64,000 bases of DNA from Streptomyces sp. NBC_00271. GTDB lineage: Bacteria; Actinomycetota; Actinomycetes; Streptomycetales; Streptomycetaceae. Both the position numbers and the translations under genes were made by a program. Below the pieces are notes generated by a model that had not been told where the DNA came from, searched no databases, and saw only the letters and a list, made by a program, of their open reading frames with translations. Positions 8,152 to 17,052 of the stretch are shown in pieces. Location: assembly GCF_036178845.1 (NCBI RefSeq), contig NZ_CP108070.1:7812001-7876000 (forward strand). Direction: 5' to 3'. Every line of letters begins with the position of its first letter. The stretch's first letter is position 1.

Positions 8152-8929
8152 AGTACGTGGCTCTCTGGACCATCGCCCAGAAGTGATCGACGATCCGGTC
8201 GAGGAAGTCACGGCCGGAGTCGTCGGCGTCGGCGGCGGCCGATCCGCCGCTCCAGCTGAGTGTGACCACCATCTGCCCCTGGTACTCCGTGTACATCTCC
8301 TGGAGGACGTCCTCCAGGAGGCGCCGGTCCAGCGGGATCATCTTTCCGACCGGACGGACGTACGCCTGCCAGCGCGTGGTCACCGCGCTGCGCAACAGCT
8401 CGGCCAGCTTGCCGTCGCGTCCCGTGACGGTGATGAAGTCCCGCAGCGACAGTTCGAGGGTGTCGGCGAGGGCGACCGACTGCCGGTCGTTGCCGCGCCA
8501 CTCGTCGGCCTCCTCCATCCGCTGGTAGGCGAGGAGTTCGAGGCCGACGGTACGGGCGACGTCCTCCTGGGCCAGCCCCCGTGACACGCGGTGCTCGCGC
8601 AACGTCCGTGGCGCGCCGATGAGTTCACCCGGAGAACACCACAACACGCCTGCGAGCGCGGTGAGTTCGGGCCCACTGGGGGTGGTCGTCCCTCTCTCCC
8701 AGGCCAGGACGAGGTCGGGGGTGACGTACGGCAGCCCGTACGAGGCTCTCATCCCGTACGCGACGTGCTCGGGGCCCATGCCGAGGGCGGTCCGCAGTCT
8801 GCGGGCGGCCGGAGCGTTGAAGGGCGGGGTGGGCTGATGGGCCTGCGGTCGCTGCACGCGCACAAAATATGGGGCCGGGGCGGTGGTGACTACGGTCTGT
8901 TCGGACACAATCACGGATCGTACGAACAT
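8150..8929 (-). CDS. XRE-family helix-turn-helix DNA-binding protein
   Basis: A 259-aa cytoplasmic regulator. After a ~40-residue Pro-rich leader there is a helical region (ARRLRTALGMGPEHVAYGMR) and then a Cro/C1-type helix-turn-helix (REHRVSRGLAQEDVARTVGL, about residues 110-130), followed by a C-terminal region with no motif I recognise that ends in FWAMVQRATY. The ATG at 8929 is preceded by a GAGGG-like site; a GTG at 8908 is a possible alternative start. Convergent with pfkA, divergent from the acetyltransferase. Its target is unknown. Confidence 0.75.
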   Translation of the reverse strand: MFVRSVIVSEQTVVTTAPAPYFVRVQRPQAHQPTPPFNAPAARRLRTALGMGPEHVAYGMRASYGLPYVTPDLVLAWERGTTTPSGPELTALAGVLWCSPGELIGAPRTLREHRVSRGLAQEDVARTVGLELLAYQRMEEADEWRGNDRQSVALADTLELSLRDFITVTGRDGKLAELLRSAVTTRWQAYVRPVGKMIPLDRRLLEDVLQEMYTEYQGQMVVTLSWSGGSAAADADDSGRDFLDRIVDHFWAMVQRATY

Positions 8930-9044
8930 ACGGCTCTGCCCTCACCGCCCCTTCCCGTGGGATCCTCCCGGGGTTTCGGGGCCGGGGCCGCGCCTCGAAG
9001 GGTGCGTCGAAAAATCGGTTGATCCGGTCACCTAGGGTGAGGAC

Positions 9045-9521
9045 ATGACGACCGCACCACGCCTCGAGAAGATCACCCCTGGCAATTTCGACACCGCGAT
9101 CGGACTGAAGGTCCGCCCCGATCAGGAGCACCTGGTCGCGCCCGTCGTGAAGTCGCTGGCCGAGGCGTATGTGCATCCCGGTCTCGCCTGGCCCCGCCTC
9201 ATCATGGACGGGGAGCGGACCGTCGGGTTTCTGATGGCCTTCTTCGACATCAACTGGGACGGAGACGAGGCGGGCACCGACCTCCGCTCCGGGCTGTGGC
9301 GTCTGAACATCGCGGCCGGGGAACAGGGCAGGGGATACGGCCGCTTCGCGGTCGAGGCCGTGGCCGCCGAGATCAGGCGCCGGGGCGGCACCCGTCTCAC
9401 GGTCACCTGGCACCCCGGCGAGACCGGCCCGGAGGGCTTCTATCTCGGGCTGGGATTCAAACTGACCGGAGAGACGAGCGGCGGGCAGACGGTGGGGGTG
9501 CTGGAGTTGGAGGAGGAGTAG
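9045..9521 (+). CDS. GNAT-family N-acetyltransferase
   Basis: A 158-aa protein with the GNAT fold: the acetyl-CoA-binding motif A appears as AAGEQGRGYGRFAVEAVAAE (Q/R-x-x-G-x-G/A type), preceded by a strand ending in LWRLNI and followed by GFYLGLGFKLTGE (motif B). Closest in style to spermine/spermidine or diamine acetyltransferases, but the substrate cannot be read from the sequence. A TAGGGT hexamer ends six bases before the ATG, so the transcript may be leaderless; GGTGAGGA also sits just before the start. Confidence 0.85.
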   Translation: MTTAPRLEKITPGNFDTAIGLKVRPDQEHLVAPVVKSLAEAYVHPGLAWPRLIMDGERTVGFLMAFFDINWDGDEAGTDLRSGLWRLNIAAGEQGRGYGRFAVEAVAAEIRRRGGTRLTVTWHPGETGPEGFYLGLGFKLTGETSGGQTVGVLELEEE

Positions 9522-9555
9522 GCCTTGGCCTCGGCGGGTGGGGCAGGCGCAGCCG

Positions 9556-10401
9556 TCACCCCTTGACCGCGCCGCCCAAAGCGAAGCCCCCGCCCAATCG
9601 CCGGGCCACGAGTACGTACAGCAGGATCACCGGCGTCGAGTAGATGACCGAGAACGCGGCCAGCTGTCCGTAGACCACCGTTCCCCGGTTTCCGAAGAAG
9701 TCGTTGATGCTCACGGACGCCGGCATCTGGTCCGGGGTCAGCAGGAGCATGAACGGGACGAAGAAGTTCCCCCACATCATCACGAACGAGAAGACCGTCA
9801 CCACCGCCACCCCCGGGCCCATCAGCGGCAGCACGATCCGTACCAGGGACTGCAGCGACGACGCCCCGTCCGTCCACGCCGCCTCCTCCAGTTCCTTCGG
9901 CACGCCGTCCATGAAGTTCTTCATCAGCCAGATGGCGAAGGGGAGTTGGGAGGCGGCGAAGAAGAAGATCGTGCCCTGCACGGTGTCGATGAGGTTCACC
10001 CGTACGAACAAGGCGTACACCGGGACCATGATCGCCGTGATCGGCAGGCACGTCGCGAAGAGGATCGTCAGGAGGAAGGGACGGTTCAGTCGCGAGCGGA
10101 ACCGCGACAGCGGATACGCGGCCAGCGCCGCGCACACCACCGTGAGCAGCGTCCCGCCCCCGCACAGGATCAGGCTGTTGAGCAGCGGTGTGTAGGTGAT
10201 GTCCGGTTTCAGGACCGCGTCGAAGTTGTCCAGCGTGAGACCGTCCGGGACCTGCACCCTGAGGCCCGCGTGCGGGTCGAGGGCGGACAGGATCACCCAG
10301 GCCAGGGGGAGGACGAAGGCGGCGGCCACCACCAGCAGGCCCGCGTCGGCGGCCAGCCGGCGGCCGGTGCGGCGGGACCTCAGTCTCGTACGGACCGGCA
10401 T
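9556..10401 (-). CDS. Carbohydrate ABC importer permease (MalG type)
   Basis: A 281-aa inner-membrane permease, last gene of the operon 12633-9556. It has about six transmembrane segments and the cytoplasmic EAA loop (ELEEAAWTDGASSLQSLVRI) that docks the ATPase. Members of this CUT1 family import oligosaccharides together with a MalF-type partner and a binding protein. One base separates it from the upstream permease gene. No ATPase gene is nearby; in Streptomyces the shared ATPase MsiK usually energises such systems. Confidence 0.92.
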   Translation of the reverse strand: MPVRTRLRSRRTGRRLAADAGLLVVAAAFVLPLAWVILSALDPHAGLRVQVPDGLTLDNFDAVLKPDITYTPLLNSLILCGGGTLLTVVCAALAAYPLSRFRSRLNRPFLLTILFATCLPITAIMVPVYALFVRVNLIDTVQGTIFFFAASQLPFAIWLMKNFMDGVPKELEEAAWTDGASSLQSLVRIVLPLMGPGVAVVTVFSFVMMWGNFFVPFMLLLTPDQMPASVSINDFFGNRGTVVYGQLAAFSVIYSTPVILLYVLVARRLGGGFALGGAVKG

Positions 10402-10402
10402 G

Positions 10403-11266
10403 TCACACCTCCGTCCGCAGCAGCCGCATGTACACCAGCGAGAACAGCGAGCCGACCACCAGCAGAAGCAGCGCCACCGCGGTGCCGTATCCGATCATGC
10501 TCTTCTGGAAGGCCTGCTCGTACATGAAGAGCGGCAGCGTCTGGCTCCTGTTCCCCGGGCCGCCCCTCGTCATCACCCAGATCAGCCCGAACACCGACAG
10601 CGTCTGAAGGGTGTTGAGCATCAGGTTCGTGCCGATGGAGCGGCGGATCATCGGCAGCGTGATGTGCCACATACGGCGCCAGCCACCCGCCCCGTCCACC
10701 TCCGCCGCCTCGGTGATCTCCTTCGGTATCTCGTTCAGGGCCGCCGAGTACACCAGCATGGAAAAGGCCGTCCCCCGCCAGACGTTCGCGAACGACACCG
10801 CCAGGATCGGCAGCGTGAACAGCCAGTTCTGGGTGGGCAGGTGGAGCCAGTCCAGGATCGCGTTCAGCGTGCCTTCCCGTCGGAAGAACGCGTACAACAG
10901 GAACCCGGCCACCACCTCCGGCAGCACCCACGCCGTGATCACGATCCCGCCCACGACCGTCCGCACCGGCTTCGACGCCCGCTGCATCAGCGAAGCCAGC
11001 GCCAGGCCCAGCGTGTTCTGGCCGACCAGTGACGACAGGACCGTGAACACCAGCGTCAGCCAGACCGCGTTCAGGAACGCGTCGTCCTTGAACGCCGTCC
11101 GGAAGTTCTCGAGGCCGACGAAGGACGAGTGCGCCTGGCCGGTGAGCTGGAGGTCGGTGAAGGCGATGTACGCGCAGTACGCGATCGGGCCCGCCAGGAA
11201 GAGGAGCAGGAGGGCGACGGCGGGGGTCAGGGGCAGGGCGCGGGTCAGGGTGCGGCGCAGCCTCAC
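10403..11266 (-). CDS. Carbohydrate ABC importer permease (MalF type)
   Basis: A 287-aa permease, partner of the MalG-type gene. Transmembrane segments run from LTPAVALLLLFLAGPIAYCA to the C terminus, with the EAA loop NEIPKEITEAAEVDGAGGWR. GTG start at 11266 overlaps the binding-protein stop as GTGA, so translation is coupled. The substrate is unknown and would be set by the binding protein. Confidence 0.92.
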   Translation of the reverse strand: MRLRRTLTRALPLTPAVALLLLFLAGPIAYCAYIAFTDLQLTGQAHSSFVGLENFRTAFKDDAFLNAVWLTLVFTVLSSLVGQNTLGLALASLMQRASKPVRTVVGGIVITAWVLPEVVAGFLLYAFFRREGTLNAILDWLHLPTQNWLFTLPILAVSFANVWRGTAFSMLVYSAALNEIPKEITEAAEVDGAGGWRRMWHITLPMIRRSIGTNLMLNTLQTLSVFGLIWVMTRGGPGNRSQTLPLFMYEQAFQKSMIGYGTAVALLLLVVGSLFSLVYMRLLRTEV

Positions 11267-12633
11267 TTCCTGATCACCTGGTTGTCGGTGGCCGTCTTCA
11301 GCTCCTCGTCGTACCCGCTCGCCGCCTTGTCGACCGAGCTGTCACCCGTCGTCACGCCCTCCATGGCCTCCTGGATGGCCGTCGAGACCTTGGGATAGGC
11401 CGGGTACGCGGGGCGGTAGTGCGTGCTCGCGACCAGGTCCGTGAAGAACTTGATGCCGGGCTGCGCCTTCACGTACCCGGGGTCGGAGGCCACGTCCTTG
11501 CGCACCGCGATGCCGGAGTTGGCGATGTACCACTTCTGCGCGTTCGCCTTGGTCTGCATCGTCTCGATGAACTTGAAGGCGAGGTCCGGGTTGGACGCCT
11601 TGGCGGGGATCGACCAGGTCCAGCCGCCGGACATGCTCACCTTGCCGGGAGCCTGGCCGGTCTGCGTCGGCATGTACGCGAGGCCGAGTTTCTGCGACCA
11701 CTCGGGCCACTCGTGCCCCGCGCCCTTCAGCCAGTCCTGCGGCAGCCAGCTGCCGTCCAGGTTGATGCCGAGCTTGCCCTTGGGCATCAGTTCGCCGCGG
11801 ACGGTCGTGGGGAAGTTCGGGTCCAGGGCGTCCGAGACATCGGGGCCCAGCTTCTCCTTGTAGACCGTGTGCACGAAGGTGAGCGCGTCCTTGAAGGCCC
11901 GACTGCCCGCGATCCACTTCTTCGACGCCGTGTCGTACAGCGGGTCCGACGTGCCGTCACCCGTCCCGTACAGCAGCATCTCGAAGCCCTGCATGGTGGC
12001 CGCCTCGCCCGCCGGCTTGCCCGTGTAGACGTTGAGCGGGGTGACGCCGGGGACCTTCGCCTTGATGGTGCGTGCGGCGGCCAGCACCTCGTCCCACGTC
12101 TTCGGCTGCCAGTCGGCGGGCAGGCCCGCCTTCTTGAAGATGTCCTTGTCGAACCAGAGGCCCCGGGTGTCCGTGCCGTCCGGGACGCCGTACGTCTTCC
12201 CGTCCTGCGCCTTCGCGGCCGACTGCGCCGTGTCGACGAACTGGTTCCAGTCGGGCCACTTGTCGAGGTAGGGGTCCAGGGGCTTCAAGTACCCGCTAGT
12301 GATGTCCGAGTTGATGAGGAAGGTGTCCTCGTAGACCAGGTCCGGGGCCGTCTTGGGGGATCTCAGCATCTGCTGGAGCTTGGTGTAGTACTCGGAGTCC
12401 GGGGCCTTGATCGGGACGAGTTCGACCTTCTTGCCGGGGTTGGCCTTCTCGAACTCCTTCTTCATCTCCCCCAAGTAGGTGTCCATGACGCGGATCGAGT
12501 TGTCCGTGGATTGCTTGAAGGAGACCTTCACGGTGTCCGGATCGCTTCCGGAGCCCGATCCGCAGGCGCTGAGCGCGGTCGCGGTGAGCAGAGTGGCGAG
12601 GAGTAGCGGGGCGGCGGTGGGGCGCACGGGCAC
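11263..12633 (-). CDS. Sugar ABC importer solute-binding lipoprotein
   Basis: A 456-aa extracytoplasmic binding protein, first gene of the importer operon. The N terminus is a lipoprotein signal (LLLATLLTATALSACGSGSG; lipobox LSAC), so it is anchored outside the membrane. The rest is a family-1 sugar-binding fold (KVELVPIKAPDSEYYTKLQQ, APDLVYEDTFLI, NLDGSWLPQDW, SGGWTWSIPA). Similar proteins bind oligosaccharides such as chito- or malto-oligomers; the ligand here is not determinable. A perfect 16-bp palindrome lies about 60 bp upstream of the start. Confidence 0.92.
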   Translation of the reverse strand: MPVRPTAAPLLLATLLTATALSACGSGSGSDPDTVKVSFKQSTDNSIRVMDTYLGEMKKEFEKANPGKKVELVPIKAPDSEYYTKLQQMLRSPKTAPDLVYEDTFLINSDITSGYLKPLDPYLDKWPDWNQFVDTAQSAAKAQDGKTYGVPDGTDTRGLWFDKDIFKKAGLPADWQPKTWDEVLAAARTIKAKVPGVTPLNVYTGKPAGEAATMQGFEMLLYGTGDGTSDPLYDTASKKWIAGSRAFKDALTFVHTVYKEKLGPDVSDALDPNFPTTVRGELMPKGKLGINLDGSWLPQDWLKGAGHEWPEWSQKLGLAYMPTQTGQAPGKVSMSGGWTWSIPAKASNPDLAFKFIETMQTKANAQKWYIANSGIAVRKDVASDPGYVKAQPGIKFFTDLVASTHYRPAYPAYPKVSTAIQEAMEGVTTGDSSVDKAASGYDEELKTATDNQVIRK

Positions 12634-12691
12634 GACCTCCTACTGGCCGACGTCATTGGTGGCCGAGTTGTCTGCCCGGTGAACGTAAGAG

Positions 12692-12707
12692 CGTGGACTA
12701 GTCCACG
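12692..12707. promoter_or_regulatory. Perfect 16-bp palindrome, GntR-type operator candidate
   Basis: CGTGGACTAGTCCACG lies 59 bp upstream of the binding-protein start. It resembles GntR/HutC-family operators; the DasR (dre) core TGGTCTAGACCA differs by one base in each half site. It probably controls the sugar importer operon. Confidence 0.55.
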
Positions 12708-12832
12708 TCAATGACCTTGCAGCGGCTCGTGACCTTGCGGGGCTCGCGGAGACGGGGCCGCGTGTGATGTCCCAGGGGGACATAAGTCCCACCGGGTCGC
12801 ATGTCCTGCCGGACGGCCGGCGCCCCGCGCGA

Positions 12833-13513
12833 TCAGCCCTTGACCCACCGGTACTGCAACTCCGGCCGCCCCACCTGCCCGTACTGCGGAGCACGCGCCG
12901 CCCGTCCCGCCTCCACCAGGTGCTCCAGATAGCGCCGGGCCGTGATCCGGGAGATGCCGACCGACTCCGCGACCCCGGCCGCCGTCAGGCCCTCGGCGCT
13001 GTCCCGCAGCGTCCGGGTGACCCGCTCCAGCGTCGGCGCGCTGAGGCCCTTGGGGAGGGCGGCAGGGCCGGGGGCGCGCAGGGTGGCCAGGGCGCGGTCC
13101 ACCTCGTCCTGGCCGCTCGCCTCGCCCACCGCCGCGTGGAACTCGGCGTACCGCACGAGGCGGTCGCGCAGGGTGGCGAAGGTGAAGGGCTTCAGGACGT
13201 ACTGGACGACCCCGAGCGAGACCCCTTCCCGTACGACCGCGAGATCCCGCGCGGACGTCACCGCGATCACGTCCGCGTGATAGCCGGCGGCACGCAGGGA
13301 GCGGGCGAGCTGCAGGCCGTGCACGTCCGGCAGGTGCAGGTCGAGCAGCAGCAGGTCCACCGGCGTACGGTCCAGCGCGCGCCGCGCCTCCGCGCCCGTG
13401 TGCGCCTTGCCGACAGCGGTGAAGCCGGGCACCCGGCCCACGTACATGACGTGCGCGTCGGCGGCGACCGGGTCGTCCTCGACGACGAGTACGCGGATGG
13501 GGTCGGCGGTCAT
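12833..13513 (-). CDS. CitB/DctR-like response regulator
   Basis: A 226-aa two-component response regulator. The receiver domain starts RVLVVEDDPVAADAHVMYVG with the phospho-acceptor Asp in LLLLDLHLPDVHG, Thr/Ser in VIAVTSARD and Lys in YVLKPF. The C-terminal part has a helix-turn-helix (GLTAAGVAESVGISRITARR) as in DcuR/CitB. Its ATG overlaps the sensor kinase stop by four bases. Given the sensor type and the adjacent dctA, it likely activates C4-dicarboxylate (or citrate) uptake. Confidence 0.92.
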   Translation of the reverse strand: MTADPIRVLVVEDDPVAADAHVMYVGRVPGFTAVGKAHTGAEARRALDRTPVDLLLLDLHLPDVHGLQLARSLRAAGYHADVIAVTSARDLAVVREGVSLGVVQYVLKPFTFATLRDRLVRYAEFHAAVGEASGQDEVDRALATLRAPGPAALPKGLSAPTLERVTRTLRDSAEGLTAAGVAESVGISRITARRYLEHLVEAGRAARAPQYGQVGRPELQYRWVKG

Positions 13514-15228
13514 ACGTCGCCTCCAGGCAGGGCGTGCTGGGCGGACTCGGGCTCGGCGGCGGCCCTTTCGGCGGTGGCCGGGGCCGGTTCTTCGGCGGCC
13601 TCCGGCACGGGTGCGGCAGGGGCGCCCGGGGCCACCGTAGGCAACGGCAGCCGCGCCTCGAACTCCGCCCCGCCCCCGGGCGCCTCCGCCACCGTCAGCG
13701 TGCCGTGGTGCCGGCTCACCGCCTGGCGTACGAGGGCCAGTCCGAGGCCCCGGCCGCCGGGCCCCGCCGGCTTGGTGGACCAGCCGCGTTGGAAGACCGC
13801 CTCCGTGTGGGCGGGGTCGACTCCCGCGCCCGTGTCGGCGACCCGCAGGACCAGGCCGGAGTCGTCCGTGAAAGCCGTGACGGTCACCCGTGCCCCCACC
13901 GTCCCCTGCGCCGCGTCCATCGCGTTGTCGATCAGATTGCCCAGCACGGTGACCAGGTCACGGGCCGGCAGGTCGGTCTGGAGCAGCCCGTCGTCGATAC
14001 CGCTCTCCTCCGACACCACCAGCTCCACTCCCCGCTCGTTCGCCTGGGCCGCCTTGCCCAGCAGCAGGGCGGCGAGGACCGGTTCGCTGACCGCCGAGAT
14101 CACCTCGTCGGTGAGCGTCTGGGCGAGTTCGAGCTCGGCGGTGGCGAACTCGACGGCCTCCTCGGCGCGCCCGAGCTCGATCAGCGAGACCACCGTGTGC
14201 AGCCGGTTCGCGGCCTCGTGCGCCTGCGAACGCAGCGCCTGGGTGAAGCCGCGCTCGGAGTCCAACTCGCCCATCAGAGACTGGAGTTCGGTCACATCGC
14301 GCAGGGTGACCACCGTGCCGCGCCGCTCGCCGCCGGACACCGGGGAGGTGTTCACGACCAGCACGCGCGACGCCGTCAGATGCACCTCGTCCACCCGCGG
14401 CTCCGCCGACAGCAGGGCGCCCGTGAGCGGTGCGGGCAGCCCGAGTTCGGCCACGGAGTGTCCGACGACCTCGTCCGTCACCCCCAGCAGCTCCCGCCCG
14501 CCGTCGTTCATCAGCGCCACCCTGTACTGCCCGTCCAGCATCAGCAGCCCCTCGCGCACGGCGTGCAGCGCGGCCTGGTGGTAGTCGTGCATCCGGCTCA
14601 GCTCGGCCGCGTTCATGCCGTGCGTGGAGCGGCGCAGCCGGGCGTTGATGACGTAGGTGCCGATGCCGCCGAGCACGAGTGCGCTGCCCGCGACGCCGAT
14701 GAGGGCGGTCACCTGTTCCTGTACGCGCTGGGTGATCGCCTCGACCTTGATGCCCGCGCTGACCAGGCCGACGATGTGGCCGTTGTCGAGGATCGGGGTG
14801 ACGGCACGGACGGACGCCCCGAGGCTGCCCGTGTACGTCTCCGTGAAGGACTTGCCGTGCAGGGCGGGCCCGATGTGCCCGAGGAAGTGCTTGCCGATCA
14901 GCGTCTCGTCGGGGTGGGTCCAGCGGATGCCCTGCGGGTTCATGATCGTCACGAAGTCCACGCCGGTGTCCCGTTGTACCTGGAGCGCGTACGGCTGGAG
15001 GTCCTTGGTGGGGTTCGTGGTGCGGATGGCGTCCCGGACGGAGGGTGCGTCGGCGATCGAACGGGCCACGGCCATGGCCTGGCGGCCCGCCGCGTCCTCG
15101 GCCTGGCTGCGGTCGCTGACGTAACTGAACAGCGCGTACCCCGCGACGAGCACCGCGATGAGCACGGCCTGCATGGCGAAGAGCTGGCCGGCCAGGCTGC
15201 GGGGTCGCGGGACGGGGAGGAAGCGCAT
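13510..15228 (-). CDS. DcuS/CitA-like sensor histidine kinase
   Basis: A 572-aa membrane sensor kinase. Order of parts: transmembrane segment (FAMQAVLIAVLVAGYALFSY), an extracytoplasmic Cache/PASP ligand domain (DFVTIMNPQGIRWTHPDETL, SVRAVTPIL) typical of citrate or C4-dicarboxylate sensors, a second transmembrane segment (GVAGSALVLGGIGTYVINAR), a cytoplasmic PAS domain, the SpoOB-type H box (RSQAHEAANRLHTVVSLIEL), and HATPase with N box NLIDNAMDAA and G boxes DTGAGVD and GGRGLGLALV. The C-terminal ~40 residues are Ala/Pro-rich. Paired with the regulator at 12833 and divergent from dctA. Confidence 0.93.
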   Translation of the reverse strand: MRFLPVPRPRSLAGQLFAMQAVLIAVLVAGYALFSYVSDRSQAEDAAGRQAMAVARSIADAPSVRDAIRTTNPTKDLQPYALQVQRDTGVDFVTIMNPQGIRWTHPDETLIGKHFLGHIGPALHGKSFTETYTGSLGASVRAVTPILDNGHIVGLVSAGIKVEAITQRVQEQVTALIGVAGSALVLGGIGTYVINARLRRSTHGMNAAELSRMHDYHQAALHAVREGLLMLDGQYRVALMNDGGRELLGVTDEVVGHSVAELGLPAPLTGALLSAEPRVDEVHLTASRVLVVNTSPVSGGERRGTVVTLRDVTELQSLMGELDSERGFTQALRSQAHEAANRLHTVVSLIELGRAEEAVEFATAELELAQTLTDEVISAVSEPVLAALLLGKAAQANERGVELVVSEESGIDDGLLQTDLPARDLVTVLGNLIDNAMDAAQGTVGARVTVTAFTDDSGLVLRVADTGAGVDPAHTEAVFQRGWSTKPAGPGGRGLGLALVRQAVSRHHGTLTVAEAPGGGAEFEARLPLPTVAPGAPAAPVPEAAEEPAPATAERAAAEPESAQHALPGGDV

Positions 15229-15317
15229 GTCGTTCAGTCTGCCTCTCCATATAAGCGTGAACTAAATGAACGGAAGGGTGACCGCCCTCACAGGGCGGGA
15301 GATAGTCACCGCATCCC

Positions 15318-15427
15318 CCGGAGTGAGCCGCACCCCGGGATCCCCCTGAGTGAGCCGCACCGCGGGATCCCGCCGGAGCAGGCCGCACTCCGGGTTCCGC
15401 CGGACGTGAGCCGCACGCCGGATGATG
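15318..15427. repeat. Four 27-28-bp tandem repeats upstream of dctA
   Basis: Four imperfect units begin at 15318, 15345, 15373 and 15400. The core GCCGCAC recurs at 15327, 15354, 15382 and 15410. They lie between the kinase gene and dctA and end 27 bp before the dctA start. They could be binding sites for the adjacent response regulator; this is inference. Confidence 0.7.
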
Positions 15428-15454
15428 CCGATGACGTCGTCAAGGAGGGCAGCC

Positions 15455-16843
15455 GTGGCCAGCACCCAAACGGCACCTGCCGCACCCGCCGCCAAGCGGG
15501 ACCGCACCCACTATCTGTACATCGCGGTGATCATCGCGGTTGTGCTCGGCATCGCCGTCGGGTTCGCCGCGCCGGACTTCGCCAAGGAGCTCAAGCCGAT
15601 CGGCACGGGCTTCGTGAGCCTGATCAAGATGATGATCTCCCCGATCATCTTCTGCACGATCGTGCTCGGCGTCGGCTCGGTACGCAAGGCCGCCAAGGTC
15701 GGCAAGGTCGGCGGTCTCGCGCTCGGCTACTTCATCTGTATGTCCTTCGTGGCGCTGGCCATCGGCCTGGTCGTCGGCAACATCATCCACCCGGGCAGCG
15801 GGATGCACCTGACCGAGGCCGTGAAGGGCGTCGGGCACACACAGGCCCAGGCCGCCGCCGAGGGCCCCGTCGACTTCATCCTCGGGATCATCCCGACCAC
15901 CTTCGTGTCGGCCTTCACCGAGGGCCAGGTGCTCCAGACCCTGCTGATCGCCCTCCTCGTGGGCTTCGCGCTGCAGGCCATGGGCCGTGCGGGGCAGCCG
16001 GTGCTGAAGGGTGTCGAGCACATCCAGAAGCTGGTCTTCCGGATCCTCGGCATGATCATGTGGGCCGCGCCCGTCGGTGCCTTCGGTGCCATGGCGGCCG
16101 TCATCGGCGAGACCGGTATGGACGCGCTGAAGGCGCTGGGCACGATCATGCTCGGCTTCTACATCACCTGTGCGCTCTTCATCGTCATCGTGCTCGGCAC
16201 CCTGACGAAGCTCGTCGCCAAGGTCAGCCTCTTCCAGCTGCTGAAGTACCTCGGCCGGGAGTTCCTGCTGATCGTCTCGACCTCGTCGTCCGAGTCCGCG
16301 CTGCCGCGGCTCATCGCCAAGATGGAGCACCTGGGCGTCAGCCGCCCGGTCGTCGGCATCACCGTGCCGACCGGCTACTCCTTCAACCTCGACGGCACGA
16401 TGATCTACCTGACCATGGCCTCGCTGTTCATCGCCGACGCGATGGACCAGCCGATGAGCATCGGCCAGCAGATCGGTCTGCTGCTCTTCATGATGGTCGC
16501 CTCCAAGGGCGCGGCGGGTGTCTCCGGCTCCGGTATCGCCGTCCTGGCCAGTGGTCTGCAGTCGCACAAGCCCGCGCTGGTGGACGGTGTCGGTCTGATC
16601 ATCGGTATCGACCGGTTCATGAGCGAGGCGCGTGCGGTCACCAACTTCGCGGGCAACGCGGTCGCCACGCTGCTCATCGGTACGTGGACCGGTGAGGTCG
16701 ACAAGGAGCGGGTGAACCGGGTGCTCGCCGGGGAGCTGCCGTTCGACGAGAAGACTCTGCTGGACAGCGACGAGGACGACGCGATCGACGTCGCCCCGGA
16801 GGTGCCGGAGCAGGGCGGCGAGAAGGAGCTGGCCAAGGCGTAA
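15455..16843 (+). CDS. dctA: C4-dicarboxylate:cation symporter DctA
   Basis: A 462-aa DAACS-family transporter that imports succinate, fumarate and malate with H+ or Na+. Family signatures: a serine-rich reentrant loop (STSSSESALPRLIAKME), the PTGYSFNLDGTMIYL transmembrane motif, and ASKGAAGVSGSGIAVLA. About eight hydrophobic helices begin with YLYIAVIIAVVLGIAVGF. I chose the GTG at 15455 because AAGGAGG lies six bases before it; the in-frame ATG codons at 15422-15431 lie upstream of that site. The C-terminal tail is acidic. Likely controlled by the neighbouring two-component system. Confidence 0.95.
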   Translation: MASTQTAPAAPAAKRDRTHYLYIAVIIAVVLGIAVGFAAPDFAKELKPIGTGFVSLIKMMISPIIFCTIVLGVGSVRKAAKVGKVGGLALGYFICMSFVALAIGLVVGNIIHPGSGMHLTEAVKGVGHTQAQAAAEGPVDFILGIIPTTFVSAFTEGQVLQTLLIALLVGFALQAMGRAGQPVLKGVEHIQKLVFRILGMIMWAAPVGAFGAMAAVIGETGMDALKALGTIMLGFYITCALFIVIVLGTLTKLVAKVSLFQLLKYLGREFLLIVSTSSSESALPRLIAKMEHLGVSRPVVGITVPTGYSFNLDGTMIYLTMASLFIADAMDQPMSIGQQIGLLLFMMVASKGAAGVSGSGIAVLASGLQSHKPALVDGVGLIIGIDRFMSEARAVTNFAGNAVATLLIGTWTGEVDKERVNRVLAGELPFDEKTLLDSDEDDAIDVAPEVPEQGGEKELAKA

Positions 16844-16860
16844 GCGCTCCGCTGGAAGAG

Positions 16861-16976
16861 GGGTTGCGGGTCGTTCTGAGGCCGCGTGTGGATCGTGGCT
16901 TGTCGCGCCCACGCGGCGGAGCCGCATGATGACACAGCCCCGCGCCCCTGACGGGGCGCCCCACCTGCGGGGCTCA
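16861..16976. repeat. Dispersed Streptomyces intergenic repeat with hairpin
   Basis: A non-coding segment containing GCGGCGGAGCCGC and the hairpin GCGCCCC-TGAC-GGGGCGC (16942-16959). I recall near-identical stretches scattered between genes of many Streptomyces chromosomes. A CCCCGCGCCCCTG core is shared with the 89-bp repeats at 34856-35110. It may act as a weak terminator behind dctA. Confidence 0.5.
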
Positions 16977-16997
16977 TAAGTCCCCCCAAGCCGCCGG

Positions 16998-17030
16998 GCG
17001 GCCAGGTTCTCCCCCCGTAGACCTGGCCGC
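16998..17030. terminator. Convergent terminator between dctA and tetR
   Basis: Perfect 10-bp arms GCGGCCAGGT (16998-17007) and ACCTGGCCGC (17021-17030) with a C-rich 13-base loop lie 23 bp from the tetR stop. The position fits a bidirectional terminator for tetR and dctA. Confidence 0.8.
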
Positions 17031-17052
17031 TCGGTGTATGTGTCGGACGAGC

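Noticed and set aside
15318..15427. CRISPR array
   Set aside because: The units are contiguous with no unique spacers and no cas genes are nearby. The same applies to the repeats at 34856, 42781 and 43098.
13534..16695. Very long plus-strand open frame (over 1000 codons) opposite the kinase and across dctA
   Set aside because: It is antisense to clear DcuSR-like genes and out of frame with dctA, and its product is Arg/Gly-rich low-complexity sequence, typical of high-GC shadow frames.
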